Positions 58,513-64,000 of a stretch of DNA of 64,000 nucleotides are shown here, piece by piece. The translations under genes and the position numbers were made by a program. The stretch is taken from the NCBI RefSeq assembly GCF_030812915.1, contig NZ_JAUSTQ010000001.1, positions 62,001 to 126,000 on the forward strand. The letters run 5' to 3'. The stretch is from Alkalibacillus salilacus. GTDB lineage: Bacteria; Bacillota; Bacilli; Bacillales; Alkalibacillaceae. Every line of letters begins with the position of its first letter. The first letter of the stretch is position 1. Under the pieces are notes generated by a model, which was given only the letters and a program-made list of their open reading frames with translations, made no database searches and was not told where the DNA came from.

Positions 58513-58836
58513 ATGCCCGTTTATCAAAAATTAGTTCGCGATTACATACCAGAAGTTATCGAAAACACTGGAAAGTCCTATTCTACACGCGTATTAAATA
58601 CTGAAGAATATGTTGATTCTTTAAAAAAGAAACTCTACGAAGAAGTTGGTGAAATTCATGAGGCTGATAACACAAAGGAAGTATTAGAAGAACTTGCCGA
58701 CGCACTTGAGGTAATTCACGCTTTAGCCAAAGTACATAACGCTGACATCGGTGAAATCGAAGAGATCCGTCAAAAGAAAGCTTCTGAACGAGGTGGATTT
58801 GATAAGAAGATCTTTTTAGAAGAGGTTGAAGATTAA
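58513..58836 (+). CDS. MazG-like nucleotide pyrophosphohydrolase family protein
   Basis: The 107-residue all-alpha protein has the short MazG/phosphoribosyl-ATP-pyrophosphohydrolase-like pattern KLVRDYIPEVIE followed by KKKLYEEVGEIHEA and EELADALEVIHAL, in which EExxE and ExxD supply Mg2+ ligands. Similar small proteins in Bacillus probably hydrolyse non-canonical nucleoside triphosphates. The ATG at 58513 follows AAAGGAG; the longer upstream frame crosses the promoter and is rejected. Confidence 0.85.
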   Translation: MPVYQKLVRDYIPEVIENTGKSYSTRVLNTEEYVDSLKKKLYEEVGEIHEADNTKEVLEELADALEVIHALAKVHNADIGEIEEIRQKKASERGGFDKKIFLEEVED

Positions 58837-59051
58837 AAAGTTAATACCCTTAAAAATGGTATGTTTAGTATTCAGCGTTACCATTCATCCCTATATTAAG
58901 TTGAAGTGTGTTTAGCGAACAATTCGGTTTGGCTAATATAACTACTATTTTCCCTTTAAAATGATACAAACAACTTTTGTTAATTTACTGTTTCTTAAAT
59001 AAAGAAATTTTTTATAGTATATTTAAAAGAAATACTTATTGAGGTGAGAAT

Positions 59052-59474
59052 ATGGAAATTAAGGAACTTAACCATTTTTTATTTTCAGTTTCTGATTTAA
59101 ATAGTTCTATTGAATTTTATAAAATGGTATTTGATGCAAAATTATTAGTTAAGGGCAACTCAACGGTCTATTTCGATGTAAATGGAATGTGGTTTGCTCT
59201 TAATGAAGAGAAAGATATCCCCCGAAATGAAATACATCAATCCTACACACATATTGCTTTTTCTATTGAAGAAGAAGATTTTGATAAAATGTATAACAAA
59301 CTAGAGAAACTAAATGTAAATATCTTGTCAGGTCGTCCTAGAGATGAAAAAGATAAAAAGTCTATATATTTCACCGATCCCGATGGACATAAATTTGAAT
59401 TTCATACAGGAACATTACAAGATAGGTTAGATTACTATAAGCAAGAGAAAAAGCATATGGAATTTTATAACTAA
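59052..59474 (+). CDS. fosB: Fosfomycin resistance bacillithiol transferase
   Basis: The 140-residue VOC-fold metalloenzyme adds bacillithiol (or cysteine) to fosfomycin and opens its epoxide. It is a near-complete match to Bacillus FosB in motif and order: metal ligands His8 (ELNHFLFSV), His67 (SYTHIAF) and Glu116 (KFEFHTG), and the C-terminal [14 protein letters not shown] signature. GAGGTGAG precedes the ATG. The surrounding DNA is noticeably AT-rich by eye and gene-poor. No adjacent mobile element is seen. Confidence 0.95.
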   Translation: MEIKELNHFLFSVSDLNSSIEFYKMVFDAKLLVKGNSTVYFDVNGMWFALNEEKDIPRNEIHQSYTHIAFSIEEEDFDKMYNKLEKLNVNILSGRPRDEKDKKSIYFTDPDGHKFEFHTGTLQDRLDYYKQEKKHMEFYN

Positions 59475-59570
59475 TAGGAGTTCCTGTAGAATATAGATTT
59501 TTATCTTCCAATAAAATATTCTCTCATGTTGTAATAACCCAACATTAATTTACAAATAAAAATATCTTTT

Positions 59571-60563
59571 TTATTTCGGTACCCAAATATCATCAAAACC
59601 ATTTTTAATCGAATAATCGTACAGCATAATGATTTTTTGATCATGATAATTCCTTAAAGAAGGGTCGTAATCTTGATCTGCAATCATTTCTTGTAACTGA
59701 TCATTTCGAGAAATAATAGCATCCAAATAATCCCGTTCAGGTAGCTTGTCATTCTTTTGAGCGTTACACCTTCCACATGCCATTACGAGATTCCAAATTT
59801 GATCAGATTGAACGAATGACCAAGGAATAAAGTGATCGACATGGCTTTCTCGTTTACCCTTAGACAAACTCTTCCCACAGTAGAAGCAAGTAGCTTCAAA
59901 GTAGTTTAACAACACTTGCTCATATGGCTTTAAAGAACTTCGTTTTGCAATACTTTCAACTTTACCGAGTAAGTAACTAGTAGATGGATATTCATTTAGA
60001 TCCTCAATCATTTTTGCCATGTGATAATTAGTTAAATTAACGATTAGGCGCTGATACTTCATCATGAATTCATGTACTTGAGATTGAAAGCGAAAATATT
60101 CAGTCTGGTGATTAAATTCATAGAAAACTTCTTGGGTATCGCCATATAACGCTCCAAAAACATTAATTTTCATAACCGATTTGACTTTAGATACTAATTT
60201 TAATTGCAAGGTTGATTTTAATTTATCGAAGCTAAAATCTTGAGGTACGCCATGTTTTTCTTGAAAAGCCAATAACTCTGTGACAATTCTAGCTTGCTTA
60301 TGACTGCTATTTTGTTTCACAAGACCATGATGAATGATTAAATTCCAATATATCTTTGCAAAACTATAAGCTAACTGATCATAAGTTAATTCATATTGGT
60401 TATTGACCTGATATAAATTTTCAATCATGGCTTTAATCAGAGCATATTTATATGTAGCAGACTTTGCAGATTTATTTGATAGCACTACTGTTAAAACATG
60501 CCAAATATCTTCATCAGTTAAATAAGATTCGCTTAATTCTGCAACCTTTAACTTATGATACAT
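59571..60563 (-). CDS. HNH endonuclease with a long helical N-terminal region
   Basis: The protein of about 330 residues ends in an HNH domain (about 225-275): CFYCGKSL, VDHFIPWSF and the NLVMACGRCNAQKND segment give two zinc CxxC pairs, the catalytic His and the Asn. The N-terminal 220 residues look all-helical and match nothing I know; they may be a sensor or DNA-binding part. It is a single gene between fosB and a CatE-like gene in AT-rich DNA. A host-defence or selfish endonuclease role is possible; no methyltransferase gene is adjacent. Start at 60563 (ATG, GGTGG upstream); a GTG two codons earlier is possible. Confidence 0.82.
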   Translation of the reverse strand: MYHKLKVAELSESYLTDEDIWHVLTVVLSNKSAKSATYKYALIKAMIENLYQVNNQYELTYDQLAYSFAKIYWNLIIHHGLVKQNSSHKQARIVTELLAFQEKHGVPQDFSFDKLKSTLQLKLVSKVKSVMKINVFGALYGDTQEVFYEFNHQTEYFRFQSQVHEFMMKYQRLIVNLTNYHMAKMIEDLNEYPSTSYLLGKVESIAKRSSLKPYEQVLLNYFEATCFYCGKSLSKGKRESHVDHFIPWSFVQSDQIWNLVMACGRCNAQKNDKLPERDYLDAIISRNDQLQEMIADQDYDPSLRNYHDQKIIMLYDYSIKNGFDDIWVPK

Positions 60564-60693
60564 TGTCACACCACCTTACTAACACTTTACAACCTATGTG
60601 TGTTAGCAACAACCATCTTAAAAGGAAGAATATAGTTAAATTTGTTCTTGTTTCATAAATTTAATATTTAATTTAAGTACCAACCTATTTTAA

Positions 60694-60740
60694 TTGACTT
60701 AATCAACTTACTACATTAAACTAACTTACATAAAGTAAGT
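60694..60740 (+). promoter_or_regulatory. catE-like promoter with operator ACTTAC-ATAAA-GTAAGT
   Basis: TTGACT (60694-60699), 17 bp, then TAAACT (60717-60722) is a sigma-A promoter. ACTTAC (60724-60729) and GTAAGT (60735-60740) form a perfect inverted repeat over the predicted start site. TTAC-N-GTAA palindromes are typical of the redox regulators YodB/CatR that repress catechol dioxygenase genes in Bacillus. Confidence 0.7.
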
Positions 60741-60765
60741 AAATAATCGGAGGGAGATTTTCCAC

Positions 60766-61614
60766 ATGCAATTCCATCGAGCACCGATTGCACATGTGAG
60801 TCATGTTGATTTGAAGGTCACTGATTTACAGCGAGCGACTGCGTTTTATAAACAGATTTTAGGGTTTCAAGTATTGAATCAAGAGGCATCAACTGCTCAG
60901 TTAACAGCTGACGGTGAAACGGCGTTATTAACGTTACATGCATTAGATCAGCCAAGTGAGAAGTCACGTCGCACAGCTGGGCTATATCATTTCGCGATTT
61001 TATTGCCTACACGTTCTGACTTGGCAGATTTCATCAAGCATATATCAGCTCAAAATGTTCCGATTGGGGCATCTGATCACTTAGTGAGTGAGTCTATCTA
61101 TTTTTCAGATCCAGATGGAAACGGCATCGAAGTTTATGCTGACCGTGATCCATCCGAGTGGAATTGGCAAAATGGTCAGGTGGATATGGCAGTCGATCCG
61201 ATTGATGCAGCTGATATTTTAAAACATGCGACTGACTCTGGCTGGCAAGGGCTTCCGGCAAAGACAATTATGGGTCATATTCATTTACATGTTGCTGATT
61301 TACAAGAAACAAAAAGATTTTACACAGAAGGTTTAGGCATGGAAATTGTCTGTCGCTTAGGCGATCAGGCATTATTTATCGCTGATGGCCATTACCATCA
61401 CCATATTGGCATCAATATTTGGAATGGCGTGGGTGCACCGCCATCAGCTGACGATTCACCTGGACTAAAATTCTATACCATTCAACTAAATAGTGATGAG
61501 CAGAAACAATCAGTGTTAAAACAATTAGAAGGTATTCGTGCTGATGTGACTGAGGAAAATGGTGAAACGATTGCGACTGATCCATCTGGTAATCGGATAC
61601 GTCTCGTTGTTTAA
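60766..61614 (+). CDS. catE: Catechol-2,3-dioxygenase-like VOC protein (CatE family)
   Basis: The 282-residue protein has two vicinal-oxygen-chelate modules (about 8-130 and 165-282). Metal ligands are His14 in HVSHVDLKV or its equivalent in the second module (MGHIHLHV), HHHHIGINIW, and the module-ending glutamates. It resembles B. subtilis CatE, which opens catechol rings and protects from catechol and quinone stress. CGGAGGGAG precedes the ATG. The promoter palindrome fits a quinone-sensing repressor. Other VOC activities such as glyoxalase are less likely. Confidence 0.85.
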   Translation: MQFHRAPIAHVSHVDLKVTDLQRATAFYKQILGFQVLNQEASTAQLTADGETALLTLHALDQPSEKSRRTAGLYHFAILLPTRSDLADFIKHISAQNVPIGASDHLVSESIYFSDPDGNGIEVYADRDPSEWNWQNGQVDMAVDPIDAADILKHATDSGWQGLPAKTIMGHIHLHVADLQETKRFYTEGLGMEIVCRLGDQALFIADGHYHHHIGINIWNGVGAPPSADDSPGLKFYTIQLNSDEQKQSVLKQLEGIRADVTEENGETIATDPSGNRIRLVV

Positions 61615-61631
61615 TCAACTCACGATATAGC

Positions 61632-61711
61632 AAATCCCCCTTTCAACCAGTAACGAATTCACAAAAGTGAGTTTTTATCCTCACTCAGAATTCATTACTT
61701 TGAAGGGGGAT
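61632..61711. terminator. Long bidirectional terminator between convergent genes
   Basis: AAATCCCCCTTTCAA near the left end pairs with TTGAAGGGGGATTT at the right, continuing inward imperfectly through GTAA..GAATTC and CTCAC/GTGAG. T-tracts occur on both outer sides. Confidence 0.82.
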
Positions 61712-61715
61712 TTTA

Positions 61716-62663
61716 TTATGTAATCGCACGCAATACGTCGTGCAATGTTGATTTAAATCGCTCACGATCAACAGCTTCACATACTCGGACATTTGGTGGA
61801 TAACCGCTTCGATTATTCACATCCACCAAACTATAGCCACGTGTCAACTTACCATCTGTTTCAACATCAACATAATAATGACTAGATTGAGTCATGATGG
61901 ATTCATCAGCCGCAATAGCTACGAGTAAAGTGTCAGGGTGAGTCGTACCATCTAATTGGTGCACTTCTTTATTAAAACGTTTAACGACTTGGTTCACTTG
62001 GCGGAAAAATTCGGAACCAGAAGTCTCTAATGCTTCTATTTCGCGATGTTCGTCATCATTTATTACACTGAATCCAACACACATATCCCAACCGACCATC
62101 GTGATGGGTACGCCAGAATGCAAAACAATTCGCGCTGCTTCTGGATCCACATAAAAATTATACTCTGCAGCTGCTGTGATATTGCCTAGCGAGTTATTCG
62201 TACCACCCATAATATAAATATGTTTTAAATCCTCCACAATCGCAGGGTCTTTTTTAATCGCCATCGCAATATTAGTAAGGGGCGCAATTGCTAATAACGA
62301 TATGTCACCTGGGTTTTCTTTCACCGTTTTGATGATAAAATCGACTGCATGTTCCGATTCTGGACGTTGTAGGGCTTTATCAAAAAATGAATCGCCCATG
62401 CCATCACGTCCGTGGACATCTTCAACTGTGGTATGTGAAACCTTATCTACATTCAAGACTGGCCCTTCATACCCTTTGAATACAGGAATTTTGTCATTTG
62501 AATTAGCTACTTGAATGGTGTAAAGGGCGTTTTCTACCTCTTGGTCAAAGTCAACGTTTCCTCCTGTGACCGTGACACCCTCAACTTTGAAATGATGTAT
62601 GGCTGTGAGTAGTGCAATCGTATCATCGCCAGCTGTATCTGTATCAATAATGATTTTGGACAT
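61716..62663 (-). CDS. Ribonucleoside hydrolase (inosine-uridine preferring family)
   Basis: The 315-residue protein is a Ca2+-dependent nucleoside hydrolase that cleaves nucleosides to base and ribose. The N-terminal DTDTAGDD calcium-binding motif, a mid-region MGGTNNSLGNITAAAEYNFYVDPEAA and VGWDMC are diagnostic. The ATG at 62663 follows GAGGGTGAGGG. Purine or pyrimidine preference is not clear. It is alone, between the CatE-like gene and a tiny membrane protein gene on the other strand. Confidence 0.9.
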   Translation of the reverse strand: MSKIIIDTDTAGDDTIALLTAIHHFKVEGVTVTGGNVDFDQEVENALYTIQVANSNDKIPVFKGYEGPVLNVDKVSHTTVEDVHGRDGMGDSFFDKALQRPESEHAVDFIIKTVKENPGDISLLAIAPLTNIAMAIKKDPAIVEDLKHIYIMGGTNNSLGNITAAAEYNFYVDPEAARIVLHSGVPITMVGWDMCVGFSVINDDEHREIEALETSGSEFFRQVNQVVKRFNKEVHQLDGTTHPDTLLVAIAADESIMTQSSHYYVDVETDGKLTRGYSLVDVNNRSGYPPNVRVCEAVDRERFKSTLHDVLRAIT

Positions 62664-62808
62664 TTCCCTCACCCTCTCTAACTTTTATGATTATTATAGA
62701 AGTTTTTGATTAAGAACTCAATAACCTCTTTCGGTAAAGGGCATCAAAGGATATTTGATTAACTTGTCGAATATATAGAATTAGAGAGTTTTTTAAGGAG
62801 GACTTCAC

Positions 62809-62985
62809 ATGGATTATCGTCAAGCTTATGTCATTCCAGGTGGGATGTTTGTTGGTTTAGGGATCGGAATGTTTTTCGACCAAGCAGGTGCTGGTGTGAT
62901 TTTAGGACTAGGTTTAGGATTTTTGTTAAGTCCGATTGTAGGTTTATTTGAGAGACGAATGAGTCGGGATCAGCCAAATAAGTAA
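62809..62985 (+). CDS. Small glycine-rich membrane protein (58 residues)
   Basis: This 58-codon gene starts at an ATG with AAGGAGGA 8 nt upstream. Two hydrophobic segments with small-residue spacing (GGMFVGLGIGMFF near 11-23 and GAGVILGLGLGFLLSPIVGLF near 27-47) look like glycine-zipper membrane helices, with a basic-to-polar tail (ERRMSRDQPNK). It has its own downstream terminator. Similar short proteins are common but uncharacterised in Bacillaceae. Confidence 0.75.
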   Translation: MDYRQAYVIPGGMFVGLGIGMFFDQAGAGVILGLGLGFLLSPIVGLFERRMSRDQPNK

Positions 62986-63027
62986 GCGACGTAAAGATCA
63001 CTTTATAATAATGAGTTATAGCTGATC

Positions 63028-63064
63028 AACACAACCTCTTACGTACAGATGGTTGTGTTTTATT
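63028..63064 (+). terminator. Terminator of the small membrane protein gene
   Basis: AACACAACC pairs with GGTTGTGTT around a 14-nt apex, followed by TTTATTTC. Confidence 0.85.
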
Positions 63065-63189
63065 TCGTAGACAAATATCCCCATTCAAATAGATTGGTCA
63101 GGGAGTGGTGCCGGGTTAAGTCATCTTCGTACATAACAATGCTATAATCCTTTATAATAGACGGTAGATGCTTTCAGGAGGTCGTGACG

Positions 63190-64000
63190 ATGACAGATGA
63201 CATTCATAAACGGAAGAGTGAACATATCCAATATAGCCTGTCTGAGGAATCTTTAGGTCATGCGTCTAATGGTTTTGATGCTTATCGATTTCGGCATAAT
63301 GCTTTACCTGAGCTAGACTTTGGGAAAATTAACTATCAGACCTTTATGTTTGATAAAGGTGTGAGGACACCATTTTTAATCAGTTCAATGACAGGTGGCG
63401 CGGAAATGGCTGAAACGATTAATCGTAATTTAGCTATCGCGGCTGAGGAACGTGGTTGGGCGTTAGGCTTAGGATCGACTCGTGTGATTTTAGAGAAAAA
63501 AGACTTTCTATCTTCTTTCCAGTTACGTTCATATGCACCGACCATTCCGATTATTGCTAATCTAGGTGCTGTCCAATTAAATTATGGCGTCACAGCGGAT
63601 CAAGTTAAGCGCATGATCGATTTAACTGAGGCTGATGCTTTAGTGCTTCATTTGAATTCGATTCAAGAAGTGATTCAATCAAGTGGCGATACGAATTTCG
63701 CAAACTTACTTGAGAAGATTGATCTACTGACGACAGCTTTAGATATTCCAGTCGGTGCTAAAGAAGTTGGTTTCGGGATAGACGCGGATAATGCTCGAAG
63801 ATTACGTGATGTAGGCATTGCTTTCATTGATGTGGCTGGGTCTGGTGGGACATCTTGGAGTCAGGTTGAAAAACTTCGCTCACAAGATCCGATTAAAAAG
63901 CAAGCAGCTGAGGCTTTTGCAGGCTGGGGCAATCCGACAGCGAGGTGTCTGACCGAGATTCGAAATGATTTACCGAACGCCTCATTAATTGCTAGTGGTG
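63190..64000 (+). CDS. fni: Type 2 isopentenyl-diphosphate delta-isomerase (5' part)
   Basis: The gene runs off the right edge; 270 codons are visible. The enzyme is an FMN- and NADPH-dependent IPP isomerase that interconverts IPP and DMAPP. Signatures: RKSEHI at the N-terminus, SSMTGG near 66-71 (FMN), ALGLGSTRV near 92, IANLGAVQL near 117, HLNSIQEV near 154, KEVGFG near 190 and DVAGSGGTSW near 217. AGGAGGT precedes the ATG at 63190. Confidence 0.95.
   Translation, partial: MTDDIHKRKSEHIQYSLSEESLGHASNGFDAYRFRHNALPELDFGKINYQTFMFDKGVRTPFLISSMTGGAEMAETINRNLAIAAEERGWALGLGSTRVILEKKDFLSSFQLRSYAPTIPIIANLGAVQLNYGVTADQVKRMIDLTEADALVLHLNSIQEVIQSSGDTNFANLLEKIDLLTTALDIPVGAKEVGFGIDADNARRLRDVGIAFIDVAGSGGTSWSQVEKLRSQDPIKKQAAEAFAGWGNPTARCLTEIRNDLPNASLIASG

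Overview
The window comes from an endospore-forming, low-GC Bacillota, most likely a salt- or alkali-adapted member of the Bacillaceae. The evidence is a CotF-type spore coat protein, perfect Bacillus-type Fur boxes, a bacillithiol-dependent FosB, LuxS, a Bce-type four-gene resistance module, a NaChBac-type sodium channel, a GbsR-like osmolyte regulator next to a glycine-betaine binding protein, and many very acidic exported proteins. I do not name a genus. No rRNA, tRNA, insertion sequence, prophage or CRISPR array was seen.

Layout. 1-12.1 kb: two Fur-boxed genes (a truncated ferri-siderophore ABC ATPase and a ferredoxin-NADP reductase), an orphan tryptophan 2,3-dioxygenase, a GAF-LOV-PAS-PP2C predicted blue-light phosphatase, cysK, an MFS pump, pdxK, luxS, a spore coat gene, a voltage-gated Na+ channel, a guanidine-I riboswitch with the ykkCD exporter, and a PhoP-box promoter that seems to drive only a C-rich non-coding RNA. 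12.2-23.2 kb: a ten-gene minus-strand catabolic operon (TRAP transporter, GlcD/GlcF oxidase, SDR, PPC protein, acyl-CoA ligase, thiolase and DUF35 partner) with a CdaR-type regulator. 23.3-36.5 kb: preQ1-controlled queF-yhhQ, an amidohydrolase, rlmA, small membrane proteins, phhB, an EAL phosphodiesterase, a PrpR-like regulator with a dead ATPase, and a gbsR-isochorismatase-opuAC group.

36.5-47.2 kb: an RpiR-aminotransferase pair with palindromic operators, then an operon (SSS symporter, DUF3311, LeuCD-like hydratase, HMGL-like lyase, type III CoA-transferase, GntR) that I read as C5-dicarboxylate (citraconate/citramalate type) breakdown. 47.2-53.5 kb: decayed DNA with a GntR pseudogene fragment, a BceRSAB-like module, and a toxin-antitoxin pair with a frameshifted toxin. 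53.7-64 kb: a leaderless GntR gene with an SHMT-like enzyme, a deaminase, a HAD phosphatase, twin YusW-type acidic lipoproteins, a MazG-like protein, fosB, an HNH nuclease, a CatE-like dioxygenase, a nucleoside hydrolase, a tiny glycine-rich membrane protein and the start of fni.

The most unusual signal is a class of short intergenic arrays with a strict period of 21 bp (13-bp conserved core plus about 8 bp of unrelated spacer), found at five places (9872, 24517, 29676, 36368 and 55716). Two share the palindromic core ATTGTTWAACAAT; the others keep the period but use different cores. I know of no described element with this design. Other leads are the PhoP-driven candidate sRNA, an ACG start on ykkC, a glcD with no good start, and the LOV phosphatase.
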